Shown here: one piece after another, positions 42,307-51,051 of the stretch
How positions within the stretch are numbered: the first letter of the stretch is position 1
How the letters are laid out: each line of letters opens with the position of its first letter
NCBI GenBank assembly: GCA_964521425.1
Contig: CAZFRO010000003.1
Location: 62,001 to 126,000 of the forward strand
From: Joyebacterum sp964521425
Lineage (GTDB): Bacteria; Joyebacterota; Joyebacteria; Joyebacterales; Joyebacteraceae
Reading direction: 5' to 3'
DNA length: 64,000 bases
Made by a program: the position numbers and the translations under genes
The notes under the pieces: model-generated
Told to the model about the DNA's origin: nothing
What the model saw: the letters and a program-made list of their open reading frames with translations, nothing else
Databases searched by the model: none

Positions 42307-43746
42307 TTGCAGATGCTGATAGGTGGCCTAAGCGTCACGTGCGATTCCTTGATAGAGGTTGTCAACCCCTACGATTCCACAGTCATAGACACCGTTCCCA
42401 TGGCAGGCGAGGACGAAGTTCTGAAAGCTCTTCTAGCGGCCGAGATCGGTGCTGAGGCGATGAGGCTCCTTCCGCGCGTCGAGCGTGCCGCGATTCTGAA
42501 CCGGACTGCGCGCGCCCTCGATGCCGACAAGGACAATCTCGCCGGGCTCCTGGCAGCAGAGGTCGGGAAGACCCTCCGTGAAGCGCGTGGTGAGGTAGCA
42601 CGAGCTGTTCAGACATTCACACTCGCGGCTGAAGAGGCGCGGAGGCTCGCCGGGGAGATCGTTCCGTTTGACGGGGTCCCGACCGGCGTCGGTCGCTTCG
42701 GATTCTACCTGCGTGTGCCGCTCGGAATCGTGATCGCCATCACCCCATTCAACTTCCCGCTCAATCTGGCCGCACACAAAGTGGCGCCGGCGATCGCCGG
42801 CGGAAACGCCGTCATCCTGAAGCCTGCATCCGTGGCGCCGTTGACTGCCATCAGGCTGGGGGAGATCCTCGTCGAGGCCGGTGTGCCTCCGGGAGCGCTG
42901 AGCGTCATAACGGGCTCAGGCTCGGTCGTTGGAAACCTCCTCGTAGCCGACCCGCGTCCGCGTATGGTGACCTTCACCGGAAGCGCGGAGGTCGGCAGGC
43001 GGATCATGGGGAGCGCTGGACTCAAGAAGACGGCAATGGAACTCGGCTCGAACTCGGCCGTCATTGTTGCAGCTGACGCGGATGTGGAAGAGGCCGCCGA
43101 GCGGTCGATGTTGGGAGCGTTCGCGCTCGCCGGGCAGGTCTGCATCTCGGTACAGAGGGTTCTCGTGGCCCAGAGTGTGTTCGACAGATTTGTGGAGCGA
43201 GCGGTTCGCGTCGCCGCGAGCCTGAAGGTCGGAGACCAGCTGGCTCCGGATACGGACATCGGTCCGATGATCGAGGAGAAGGAAGCCACGCGCGCGGAGA
43301 GCTGGATCGAAGACGCAGTCGCGGGCGGCGCTGAACTCGTGACGGGGGGAAAGAGGACCGGCAGCATCATGACTCCTGCCGTGCTCACGGGAGTGGCCGA
43401 GGATGCGATGATCTGGAAGGACGAGGCGTTCGCACCCCTTGTCTCAGTGCGGGCCTACCGTGATCTGGATGAGGCCATCGATCTCGTCAACCGCTCGCGG
43501 TACGGACTGCAGGCCGGCATCTACACGCAGGACCTGGACGACGCACTGAGAGCGGCCCATGAGATCAGGTGTGGCGGCGTGATGATCAACGATGTCCCCA
43601 CATTCAGAGTAGACCTCATGCCGTATGGGGGAGAGAAGGAGAGCGGCACCGGCCGAGAGGGTCCGAAGTACGCCATAGAGGAGATGACCGAGATCAGGAC
43701 GATCGGCATCAGGCACGCGCGCGGGTCGAGAGGCGAGCGGGGCTAG
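42307..43746 (+). CDS. aldehyde dehydrogenase family protein
   Basis: NAD(P)-dependent aldehyde dehydrogenase of 479 residues. TTG 42307 is nine bases after GGGAGG; ATG 42313 is the alternative. Motifs in order: ITPFNFPLNLAAHK (N of the oxyanion hole), ILKPASVAPLTA, FTGSAEVGRRIM (cofactor site), MELGSNSAVIV (general-base Glu), FALAGQVCISVQRV (catalytic Cys) and EAFAPLVSV. It is closest in pattern to lactaldehyde/glyceraldehyde-3-phosphate (GapN-like) dehydrogenases. The substrate is not resolved. It has no obvious link to the upstream AAA gene beyond adjacency. Confidence 0.88.
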   Translation: MQMLIGGLSVTCDSLIEVVNPYDSTVIDTVPMAGEDEVLKALLAAEIGAEAMRLLPRVERAAILNRTARALDADKDNLAGLLAAEVGKTLREARGEVARAVQTFTLAAEEARRLAGEIVPFDGVPTGVGRFGFYLRVPLGIVIAITPFNFPLNLAAHKVAPAIAGGNAVILKPASVAPLTAIRLGEILVEAGVPPGALSVITGSGSVVGNLLVADPRPRMVTFTGSAEVGRRIMGSAGLKKTAMELGSNSAVIVAADADVEEAAERSMLGAFALAGQVCISVQRVLVAQSVFDRFVERAVRVAASLKVGDQLAPDTDIGPMIEEKEATRAESWIEDAVAGGAELVTGGKRTGSIMTPAVLTGVAEDAMIWKDEAFAPLVSVRAYRDLDEAIDLVNRSRYGLQAGIYTQDLDDALRAAHEIRCGGVMINDVPTFRVDLMPYGGEKESGTGREGPKYAIEEMTEIRTIGIRHARGSRGERG

Positions 43747-43823
43747 GGCGGACCAAGGCCTCGAAAACCGGCTGCGTGGGTCACCGCGTGCCTGTGTGTT
43801 CCCTCTGGTTGGTCGAATTACGC

Positions 43824-43852
43824 TTGACATGGAGGCCTCTCCATCATATCTT
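43824..43852 (+). promoter_or_regulatory. sigma70-type promoter of tRNA-Val / infC operon
   Basis: TTGACA at 43824-43829, 17-base spacer, TATCTT at 43847-43852. The spacer contains the inverted repeat ATGGAG-GCCT-CTCCAT (43829-43844), possibly an operator. Confidence 0.65.
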
Positions 43853-43899
43853 CGAGGTTTGGGAACAGGGAGGTTTCCGGCCAGGTCGGCCGGATAGAT

Positions 43900-43977
<78 letters not shown>

Positions 43978-44049
43978 CAGCTATATACGAAGAAGAAGCA
44001 TCTCGCTTCTCACCTTGAGGGCAAGACTTTAGACCCGAAAAGGTTGTGA

Positions 44050-44126
44050 AGGTACAGTCGGGAACGGCGTGTTCCAGGCTGCGTGCTGCGGGGTGCATAT
44101 GGATGCATCCCGTTTTTCTTGTACCT
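44050..44126 (+). promoter_or_regulatory. structured infC leader with attenuator-type terminator
   Basis: A ten-pair hairpin (44089-44098 with 44103-44112, loop ATGG, one G-U) is followed by TTTTT at 44113-44117: an intrinsic terminator 47 bases before the infC start. Around it, AGGTACA (44050-44056) can pair with TGTACCT (44120-44126), and GGAAC/GTTCC (44061-44075) forms a small hairpin. L20- or IF3-linked attenuation is known for this operon in other bacteria; here it is inferred. Confidence 0.6.
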
Positions 44127-44163
44127 GTCTGTCGGCCAAAGCCGGCACTGGGGAGGAGGCAAG

Positions 44164-44721
44164 TTGGCGACACAGGCTCCGCGTATCAACCGAAGGATCC
44201 GGATCCCGCAGGTTCGCGTTGTTGATGGAGACGGCGGCCAGCTGGGAATCCTGCCTACGTCTGAAGCGCTGGCGCTTGCAGAGGAGCGCGGGTTGGATCT
44301 CGTCGAAGTATCACCCAAGGCGAGGCCCCCGGTCTGCAAGATAATGGACTACGGCAAGTACATGTACGAGCAGAACAAGAAGGCGAAGGAAGCGAAGAAG
44401 CGACAGCACGTCACGCACGTGAAGGAAGTCAAGATGCGGCCGAAGATCGAGCCGCATGACTACGACTTCAAGATGCGTCACGCGCGGCAGTTCCTCGAGG
44501 CCGGGGACAAGGTGAAGTGCACGGTCATCTTCAGAGGACGCGAGCTGGCACACAAGGATCGCGGTGTAGTGCTGATGAAGAAACTGGCCGAGGACCTGGC
44601 AGACATCGCGATCGTCGAGGTTTCGCTTCGTTCGGAGGGGAGAAGCATGGTGATGGTGGTAAGCCCCAAGCCGGGTGGCAAGAAACAGGAGCGTGGGAGC
44701 AAAGAAAATGCCGAAGATTAG
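44164..44721 (+). CDS. infC: translation initiation factor IF-3
   Basis: IF-3 of 185 residues. The start is TTG at 44164, supported by GGGGAGGAGG just upstream and by the family N-terminus (APRINRRIRIPQVRVV); infC often uses a rare start that IF-3 itself controls. The N-domain has LGILPTSEALALAEERGLDLVEVSP, the linker is lysine-rich, and the C-domain has KEVKMRPKIEPHDYDFK and TVIFRGRELAH. It binds the 30S subunit and checks start codons. Its 3' end overlaps rpmI by 14 bases. Confidence 0.96.
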   Translation: MATQAPRINRRIRIPQVRVVDGDGGQLGILPTSEALALAEERGLDLVEVSPKARPPVCKIMDYGKYMYEQNKKAKEAKKRQHVTHVKEVKMRPKIEPHDYDFKMRHARQFLEAGDKVKCTVIFRGRELAHKDRGVVLMKKLAEDLADIAIVEVSLRSEGRSMVMVVSPKPGGKKQERGSKENAED

Positions 44722-44902
44722 GACTCACAGGGGTGCGGCGAAGCGATTCAAGCGTACCGCCAGCGGGAAGATCAGGCGTAACAAGGCGTACACGGGACAC
44801 TTCTTCATCCGCAAGGGCAGTTCGCAGAAGCGGAATCTGAGGAAGGCCGCGTACGTGAGCGATGCCGACCAGGCACGCGTTGAGAGAATGCTGCCGAAGT
44901 AG
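44708..44902 (+). CDS. rpmI: ribosomal protein L35
   Basis: L35 of 64 residues from ATG 44708, with GGGAGC upstream inside the end of infC. MPKIRTHRGAAKRFKRTASG is the family N-terminus, followed by RRNKAYTGHFF and KRNLRKAAYVS. Part of the infC-rpmI-rplT operon. Confidence 0.97.
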   Translation: MPKIRTHRGAAKRFKRTASGKIRRNKAYTGHFFIRKGSSQKRNLRKAAYVSDADQARVERMLPK

Positions 44903-44921
44903 GTAACACATGCGGTAACAC
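44902..44921 (+). repeat. direct repeat GGTAACAC in rpmI-rplT gap
   Basis: GGTAACAC occurs at 44902-44909 and 44914-44921 just before rplT. Small; it could contribute to a protein-binding site on the mRNA. Confidence 0.4.
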
Positions 44922-44942
44922 GCAGGAAAGGACTAAGGACCG

Positions 44943-45305
44943 ATGTCGAGGTCTAGAGGAGCGCCTGCATCACGTCGGCGCAGAAAGAAGATACTGAAGG
45001 CCGCAAAGGGCTATCGCGGCGGAAGAAGCAAGCTCCTACGCACAGCTACGGAGACGGTCCACAGGGCCGGTCAGTACGCATACAGGGACAGGCGTAGACG
45101 CAAGGGCGACATGCGCAGGTTGTGGATCATCAGGATCAATGCCGGCGCGCGCATACACGGTCTCTCGTACAGCAAGTTCATGCACGGACTCAAAGAGGCC
45201 AGCGTAGAGGTCGACAGGAAGATGCTCGCGGAGATGGCCACCAACGACGCAGTTGGTTTTGCGAGACTCGCCGAAATCGCGAAGGGAAGCCTGGGGCAGG
45301 TGTAG
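44943..45305 (+). CDS. rplT: ribosomal protein L20
   Basis: L20 of 120 residues from ATG 44943, with AAGGA upstream. Basic N-terminal extension (ASRRRRKKILKAAKGYRGGRS) and the conserved YAYRDRRRRKGDMRRLWIIRINAGAR. L20 nucleates 50S assembly and in several bacteria represses this operon by binding its mRNA. Confidence 0.97.
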   Translation: MSRSRGAPASRRRRKKILKAAKGYRGGRSKLLRTATETVHRAGQYAYRDRRRRKGDMRRLWIIRINAGARIHGLSYSKFMHGLKEASVEVDRKMLAEMATNDAVGFARLAEIAKGSLGQV

Positions 45306-45328
45306 TGACCGCAGGTGGAGGTAGACTC

Positions 45329-46333
45329 GTGATCGACCGGCTGGAAAAGCTGAGAGGCGAGGCCAGGAAGCAGTTCGAGTCAGCCGCGAATGAGAAGGAA
45401 CTCGAGGATGTGCGAGTAGCATTCCTCGGGCGCAAGAGCGAGCTGAACCTGGCCGCGCGTGGTCTGGGCAAGCTGTCGCCTGATGAGCGGCGGCTTGTCG
45501 GCAAGGCCGTCAACCAGATCAAGAATGAGCTGACGGCGTTCCTCGGCGAGGCCAAGGAACGTCTTGCTGGTGGTGGGGGTGGCCCCGGGCTCGATCTGAG
45601 CCTGCCCGGACGGGCTCCGTGGATCGGCCGCAAGCACCCGATCACAAGGACACTGGAGCGTCTTGATGATATCTTCAAGGGGCTCGGTTTCGAGGTCGCG
45701 CTCGGTCCGCACGTGGAGGACGACTTCCACAACTTCGAAGCATTGAACTTCCCCAAGAACCACCCCGCGCGTGACGCACACGATACCTTCTACGTGGAGG
45801 GTGGCGGGCTTCTAAGAACACACACATCCCCCGTGCAGATACGCGTCATGCAGACGAGGAAGCCGCCGATCCGGATCATTGCGCCCGGACGCGTCTTCAG
45901 AAACGAGACGCCCGACGCATCACACGGCTCGGAGTTCTTCCAGCTTGAAGGACTCTACATTGACAAAGATGTCTGCTTCGGGGAGCTCAAGGGCGTTCTC
46001 ATCAAGTTCCTGAGAGAGCTGTACGGAGACGATGTCGGTGTTCGCCTGCGACCGGGCTTCTTTCCGTTCACCGAGCCATCGGCCGAGGTGGATGTCGAGT
46101 GCCAGATCTGTCACGGCAAAGGCTGCAGTGTCTGCAAGGACACCGGGTGGGTCGAACTCCTGGGAGCCGGAATGGTGGATCCGCGAGTATTCAGGGCGGT
46201 CGGATACGATCCGGACGAGGTGAGCGGGTACGCTTTCGGCCTTGGAGTCGACAGGATCTGCATGATGATGACGGGTGTCGATGACATCAGGCTCTTCCTT
46301 GAAAACGACCTCAGGTTCTTAAGGCAGTTGTAG
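45329..46333 (+). CDS. pheS: phenylalanyl-tRNA synthetase alpha subunit
   Basis: Class II synthetase subunit of 334 residues. GTG 45329 is preferred because GGAGG lies nine bases upstream; GTG 45305, overlapping the rplT stop, is possible. After an N-terminal coiled coil come HPITRTLERLDDIFKGLGF (motif 1), RTHTSPVQIRVM and FRNETPDASHGSEFFQLEG (motif 2), and GLGVDRICMMM (motif 3). A CQICHGKGCSVC cysteine knuckle, common in many bacterial PheS, lies before motif 3. Confidence 0.96.
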   Translation: MIDRLEKLRGEARKQFESAANEKELEDVRVAFLGRKSELNLAARGLGKLSPDERRLVGKAVNQIKNELTAFLGEAKERLAGGGGGPGLDLSLPGRAPWIGRKHPITRTLERLDDIFKGLGFEVALGPHVEDDFHNFEALNFPKNHPARDAHDTFYVEGGGLLRTHTSPVQIRVMQTRKPPIRIIAPGRVFRNETPDASHGSEFFQLEGLYIDKDVCFGELKGVLIKFLRELYGDDVGVRLRPGFFPFTEPSAEVDVECQICHGKGCSVCKDTGWVELLGAGMVDPRVFRAVGYDPDEVSGYAFGLGVDRICMMMTGVDDIRLFLENDLRFLRQL

Positions 46334-46351
46334 GAGGCTCAAGCATAACTC

Positions 46352-48796
46352 ATGAAGGCTGGTCTGAAGTGGCTCAGGGACTACGTCGAAATCGAGCTCT
46401 CCGCGTCTGAGCTGGCGCGCAGGCTGACGGAGACTCTTACAGAGACCGAGACCACGAACCTCCAGGACGGGGGCGTGAGTGGTGTTGTCGCTGCCAGGGT
46501 TGTGACTGTTGACAAGCACCCTGACGCCGACAAGCTCTCGGTGTGTGTGGTGGATTGGGGAGAGGGGTCGGACACCGTCGTCTGCGGTGCACCGAACGTG
46601 AAGGTCGGGATGATGTGCGCGCTCGCGCTGCCCGGCTCAACGATCACAGGAGGCAGGCGGATATCCGAGGCCACGCTTCGAGGGCGTCGGTCGTTTGGAA
46701 TGCTCGTCTCCGAAGTGGAGCTTGGTGTCGGTGACGATGCCTCCGGGCTCATCGACCTTGGTCCGGGCATTGATCCGGGCGCCGACGTAATGGAGTTTCT
46801 CGGCTCAAGCGCGGACATCATCGATGTCGATGTCCAGGCGAACAGGCCGGATTGCATGGGCATGCTGGGGATAGCGAGAGAGGTTGCCGCGGCCACAGAA
46901 AGAGATCTCAAGCGTCCATCGTTCGATCTCGCCGAAACTGACACTGACACTGCCGGTATGATCGACGTGACGATAGAGGACGACCATGACTGTCCTCGGT
47001 ACATCGCAAGAGTGATATCAGGGGTCACGGTCGGTGAGTCGCCCGCGTGGCTCAAGGAGCGTCTGGACAGCGTGGGCGTGCGCTCCATCAACAACATCGT
47101 CGATATCACGAACTTCGTGATGCTCGAATACGGCCAGCCGGTCCACGCCTTCGACTACGACAAGATCCACGATCACACGGTTTCCATCAGAAGAGCACGC
47201 TCCGGGGAGAAACTCGTGACCCTGGACGGTGAGAATAGAACGCTTGATCAATCGCTTCTCCTCATTTGTGATGCGGCCGGTCCGATCGCGCTGGCCGGAA
47301 TAATGGGAGGGCAGACGAGCGAGGTCACTGAGACAACGAGCAATGTGCTTCTCGAGTGCGCCTGGTTCGATCGGTCAGTTGTGCGCAAGGGCGCCCAGAG
47401 TCTGGCTCTTCACTCGGACGCTTCCCAGCGATTCGAGCGGGGCGTCGACCCACTCGCCATGGACGAGGTTGCCGCCAGGGCGTGCGCTCTCATGTCGGAT
47501 CTGGCCGGTGGAACGGTTCCGAGGGGAAGCGTCTCGGTGGGTAGCGGATCCCACAAACCCTCTGACATCAGGCTCTCCGTTGACAGAGTGAGACGGATGC
47601 TCGAGCCAGGGGAGAGAGGCGCCGACGCGGGCCAAGCTGCGCTTGACGCAGGCGGGCCTGCGCTCAGCGCAGGCGTCATAAGCAAACACCTCACGGCCTT
47701 CGGCTTCCGGACGGTAGCGGATCCAGGCGACGGCGATACCCTCATCGTAACGATCCCTTCCTGGCGGCCCGATGTGACTGAGCCCGCGGACCTCATCGAG
47801 GAGGTCGTCCGACTGAGCGGCTACGACCAGGTGGAAGCTCTGGTTCCGTTTCAGTCCCTCACGCCGGTCAGAGACAGGGCGCGCGAGGCGCGCGGGCATA
47901 TCCGTGACATCATGGTGAGGATGGGTCTCTTTGAGATCATCACGAGTTCCTTCATGGCCGAGGGAGCAGGTGTTCGCGCGGGTGTCGGTGCTTCCGTCGA
48001 GGCGGTTGTCCTGGCGAATCCCGTGAACAAGGAAATGCCGCTCCTCAGGACATCTCTGATGCCAGGGGTGCTCGATGTGGTGCGTAGAAACGCGAACGCG
48101 AGCCAGAAGGCGATACGAGTATTCGAGATCGGAAAGGCGTTTCGCCGTGACGGCACGGCGGTCGAGGAACGATGGGTCATGGCGGGTGCTCTCTGGGGGC
48201 CGGCTGAACGACCGTCCTGGGGAAGTAGTGGCAGGGCAGTCGATTTCTACGACGCCAAGGGGCTTGTAGAGGCGTTGGGGAGGGAGCTCAAGGTTGACAC
48301 TCTTGAGACCTCCTGCTACGATAGCGTGATATTGGATGAGGGAGCCTCAGCCGGCCTGTCGACCGGGGGACGCCACGTCGGATACGTGGGAACCGTCTCA
48401 CGACGATCGGCGGAGAGTTGGGGAATCCCTGACGGCGTAATCATCTTTGAACTCGACATGGAAGCCCTCTCAGAGCAGTATGGCAGAGAGGGCAAGTATG
48501 AGGACTTGCCACGCTATCCCGCCAGCGGGCGGGACCTTGCCTTGGTCGTTGATGCCGGCGTGGCGGCCGGTGATATCCTGGGCGAGATCCGAAAGCGTGG
48601 GGGCGAGCTTCTCGTCGACATAAGCATATTCGATGTCTACGCCGGAAAACAGCTTCCCGCCGGCAAGAAAAGCGTCGGGATAGCGCTCAAGTACAGATCG
48701 CATGAACGCACATTGACGGATGGAGAAGTAGACAGGTCACACGAGCTTATCGTGAAACACCTGACGGAGAAGTTCAGCGCAACCCTGCGCGAGTAG
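46352..48796 (+). CDS. pheT: phenylalanyl-tRNA synthetase beta subunit
   Basis: PheT of 814 residues from ATG 46352. The N-terminal tRNA-binding EMAP-like domain (residues about 40-150), B3/B4 editing domain (NNIVDITNFVMLEYGQPVHAFD), B5 domain, catalytic-like core and C-terminal anticodon-binding domain (YPASGRDLALVVD) are all present. In the B5 region, between RRMLEPGE and ISKHLTAFGF, there is an insertion of about 18 residues (ADAGQAALDAGGPALSAG) encoded by palindromic repeated DNA at 47636-47676. The frame is intact, so function is probably kept. Confidence 0.95.
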   Translation: MKAGLKWLRDYVEIELSASELARRLTETLTETETTNLQDGGVSGVVAARVVTVDKHPDADKLSVCVVDWGEGSDTVVCGAPNVKVGMMCALALPGSTITGGRRISEATLRGRRSFGMLVSEVELGVGDDASGLIDLGPGIDPGADVMEFLGSSADIIDVDVQANRPDCMGMLGIAREVAAATERDLKRPSFDLAETDTDTAGMIDVTIEDDHDCPRYIARVISGVTVGESPAWLKERLDSVGVRSINNIVDITNFVMLEYGQPVHAFDYDKIHDHTVSIRRARSGEKLVTLDGENRTLDQSLLLICDAAGPIALAGIMGGQTSEVTETTSNVLLECAWFDRSVVRKGAQSLALHSDASQRFERGVDPLAMDEVAARACALMSDLAGGTVPRGSVSVGSGSHKPSDIRLSVDRVRRMLEPGERGADAGQAALDAGGPALSAGVISKHLTAFGFRTVADPGDGDTLIVTIPSWRPDVTEPADLIEEVVRLSGYDQVEALVPFQSLTPVRDRAREARGHIRDIMVRMGLFEIITSSFMAEGAGVRAGVGASVEAVVLANPVNKEMPLLRTSLMPGVLDVVRRNANASQKAIRVFEIGKAFRRDGTAVEERWVMAGALWGPAERPSWGSSGRAVDFYDAKGLVEALGRELKVDTLETSCYDSVILDEGASAGLSTGGRHVGYVGTVSRRSAESWGIPDGVIIFELDMEALSEQYGREGKYEDLPRYPASGRDLALVVDAGVAAGDILGEIRKRGGELLVDISIFDVYAGKQLPAGKKSVGIALKYRSHERTLTDGEVDRSHELIVKHLTEKFSATLRE
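47636..47676 (+). repeat. palindromic tandem repeat inserted in pheT
   Basis: Two similar 20-base units (47636-47655 and 47657-47676). The second has a nine-base inverted repeat, GCCTGCGCT (47656-47664) and AGCGCAGGC (47666-47674), with a single-base centre; the first has CTGCG/CGCAG (47637-47651). Confidence 0.75.
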
Positions 48797-48812
48797 GGTG
48801 CTACGGAGTATC

Positions 48813-49052
48813 ATGGCGATGCAGTTGCCCGGACTGGACGAACTTGAAGCTCTCGTCAAGAGGGCCGTCGATGAAATAGGGCGGCTCAAGGGCGAGAACG
48901 TCGAGCTTGCGGCCAGACTCCGAGGTTTGGGAAAGGAGATAGATGACCTTGCGGCGCAGTTTGAGGGCGTCGCATCAGGTCAGAAGATCGATTCCAGGAA
49001 GAGGAAGAGGATCGAGAAGAGGCTCGAGTCCATTGTTGAGAAGTTGGGCTGA
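48813..49052 (+). CDS. small coiled-coil protein (ZapB-like position)
   Basis: Protein of 79 residues. ATG 48813 follows GGAG by four bases; GTG 48798 or ATG 48819 are alternatives. The sequence LDELEALVKRAVDEIGRLKGENVELAARLRGLGKEIDDLAAQ is heptad-patterned, and the tail is strongly basic (SRKRKRIEKRLESIVEKL). It is placed between pheT and zapA, where a ZapB-like or unnamed coiled-coil gene is often found; a divisome role is inferred from this only. Confidence 0.7.
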   Translation: MAMQLPGLDELEALVKRAVDEIGRLKGENVELAARLRGLGKEIDDLAAQFEGVASGQKIDSRKRKRIEKRLESIVEKLG

Positions 49053-49133
49053 GATTCAGTGCCCTGCCATTCGCATCGGCGGTGCTGATTGCGTGTGGAG
49101 TCTGTATTCCCGGGATGCGAGGCCGGGCAGGAT

Positions 49134-49424
49134 ATGAGCGAGATGAGCAGTGTTAAAGTCGAAATCTACGGCTCGGAGTACAAGATCAGAGGTGATGCCG
49201 CCCCCGAGCACATTCAGGAGATCGCGCACTACGTCGACAGCAAGATGCGCGAGGTGACACACGAAACGGCTCTGGGGTCGTCGCTCAAGGTTGCGATCCT
49301 GGCCGCCCTGAATATCGCCGGGGAGCTTTTCGGTGAGCGCGATGACAGGAACAAGTTGCTGGCACGCGTCGAGGAACGTACTGAGGAGATGGCACGCTCA
49401 CTCGTGTCCGAGCTGGAGAACTGA
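49134..49424 (+). CDS. zapA: cell division protein ZapA
   Basis: ZapA of 96 residues from ATG 49134 (ATG 49143 possible). The N-terminal fold is VKVEIYGSEYKIRGDAAPEHIQEIAHYVDSKM, with the typical G-x-Y-x-I-R core and VDSKM helix; the C-terminal half is a coiled coil (KVAILAALNIAGELF onward). ZapA cross-links FtsZ filaments at the division site. The gene is followed by a structured non-coding gap, as zapA is in many bacteria. Confidence 0.9.
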   Translation: MSEMSSVKVEIYGSEYKIRGDAAPEHIQEIAHYVDSKMREVTHETALGSSLKVAILAALNIAGELFGERDDRNKLLARVEERTEEMARSLVSELEN

Positions 49425-49436
49425 GCCCTTCGATTG

Positions 49437-49656
49437 CCTCTACTCACCCTTCTCTTAGGGTGAATGCGCCGTCCCCCTAGAGGGACGGCCGATGCCGCCG
49501 GTCATCTGTACCGGTGGTCCCCTTCCTCTTCCCGGAGTCCAACGCTCCGGGTACACGTTTGTCCATTATGCCCTGGCATACACCGGGGCTCTGATGACGT
49601 CGGCCGTCCTTGTCCGGAGGCTTCTAGAAGTCCCCCGGATGGACTGAGTGCCGAGG
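49437..49656 (+). ncRNA. ssrS: structured RNA, probably 6S RNA
   Basis: The 240-base gap between zapA and rarA folds into a rod. Closing stem: 49437-49440 with 49653-49656 and 49442-49446 with 49645-49649. Then an internal bubble of about 35 bases per side, then stems 49483-49492/49600-49609 (ten perfect pairs), 49501-49506/49593-49598 and 49511-49516/49581-49586. A 3' hairpin (49606-49644) and a 5' hairpin (49468-49475/49482-49489) compete with parts of it. This shape and the location, next to zapA (as in E. coli) and rarA (near the B. subtilis gene), suggest 6S RNA. I could not match conserved primary sequence, so identity is inferred. Confidence 0.5.
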
Positions 49657-49664
49657 AGTAGCGT

Positions 49665-50993
49665 GTGGAAGCACCCGACACCATGACAAGCAGTCTTTTT
49701 CCTTCATCGAGTGTCGAGGCTGCTCCCGTGGGGCTGGCCCGAAGGCTCAGGCCCACGTGTCTGGATGAATACGTGGGGCAGAAGCAGATCCTCGATGCCG
49801 GGAAGCTCCTGAGGAGGGCAATCGAGTCGGATCGGCTCTTCTCGGTGATCTTCTACGGGCCGCCGGGGATAGGGAAGTCGTCGCTCGGGAATGTGATCGC
49901 GAATGCGACCGGCTCCAAACTCGTGTCGATGAACGCAGTCGAGGCGGGTGTGGCCGATCTCCGGCGTGAGGTGGCGCAGGCAGGCTTACGTGATGGCAAG
50001 CGGACGATCCTGTTCATAGACGAGGTTCACAGATTCAACAAGGCCCAGCAGGATGTTCTCCTCGCTCCACTGGAGGATGACCTGGTCGTGATGATAGGGG
50101 CAACGGTTGAGAATCCGTTCTTCTACCTGAACCAGGCCCTGCTGTCGCGGGTTCAGGTGTTTGAACTCGTGCCGCTCTCCGAGGACGAGATACGGGAGGT
50201 CCTGAACCGGGCGCTTAAGGACCACGAGCGAGGTCTCGGCGAATACACGGTGGAGATGGCGGACGACGCACTCGAGCACCTCGTGGTGAATTCGCTCGGT
50301 GATGCCCGGAAGGCCCTGAGCGCGCTGGAACTGGCTGTGCTCAGCACGGCTCCGGACAGGAACGGCGTCATAAGGGTGACCGGGGACGTGGCCATCGAGT
50401 GTCTGAGAACGCGGGTGGCGAGGTACGATCGCGATGGCGATTCGCACTATGACATCGCATCAGCCTTCATCAAGAGCATAAGGGGTTCGCAGCCGGACGC
50501 GGCCCTTCACTGGATGGCGAGAATGATCGCGGGAGGAGAGGATCCTCGGTTCATCGCGAGGAGGCTCGTTATCTCCGCGGCGGAGGATATCGGTCTCGCG
50601 GATCCGGCTGCCCTCGGGATAGCCGTCTCGGCAGCGAGAGCCGCCGAGATGCTGGGCTTACCTGAAGCGGCATACCCTCTGGCGGAAGCCGTCATCTACC
50701 TGGCGACCGCGCCGAAAAGCAGGACGTGCGCCGCGGCGCTTGCGGCGGCAACCGGAGACGTGGAAGAGGGGCATGTCTCCGCCGTCCCGGAACATCTTAA
50801 GAGTGCGGGTTACCGGGGCGCGGGGAGGCTCGGGCGCGGAGAGGGATACACGATGCCCGCGTCAGAGGCACAGGGCAGGAAGCAAGTGTACATGGATTTC
50901 GACCGGGTCTACTACCGGCCCGGAGAGACAGGGTATGAGAGGGAGGTCCAGGAGCGTCTCGCATTGTGGGACGGGGTTCGGCCTGAGGACTGA
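49665..50993 (+). CDS. rarA: replication-associated recombination ATPase RarA
   Basis: RarA/MgsA of 442 residues. GTG 49665 follows GAGGAG by about six bases; ATG 49683 is an alternative. Start of the core: LARRLRPTCLDEYVGQKQIL. Walker A is FYGPPGIGKSS, Walker B ILFIDEVHRFNKAQQD, sensor 1 MIGATVENPFFYLNQALLSR, and the arginine-rich DARKALSALE sensor 2 follows. The C-terminal tetramerisation domain includes DPRFIARRLVISAAEDIGLADP. It acts at stalled replication forks. Confidence 0.95.
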   Translation: MEAPDTMTSSLFPSSSVEAAPVGLARRLRPTCLDEYVGQKQILDAGKLLRRAIESDRLFSVIFYGPPGIGKSSLGNVIANATGSKLVSMNAVEAGVADLRREVAQAGLRDGKRTILFIDEVHRFNKAQQDVLLAPLEDDLVVMIGATVENPFFYLNQALLSRVQVFELVPLSEDEIREVLNRALKDHERGLGEYTVEMADDALEHLVVNSLGDARKALSALELAVLSTAPDRNGVIRVTGDVAIECLRTRVARYDRDGDSHYDIASAFIKSIRGSQPDAALHWMARMIAGGEDPRFIARRLVISAAEDIGLADPAALGIAVSAARAAEMLGLPEAAYPLAEAVIYLATAPKSRTCAAALAAATGDVEEGHVSAVPEHLKSAGYRGAGRLGRGEGYTMPASEAQGRKQVYMDFDRVYYRPGETGYEREVQERLALWDGVRPED

Positions 50994-51051
50994 GGCAGGA
51001 AGGACCACTACCTGTGACCGCAATTACGATAGAGCGGAGGGGTAAGAGATA

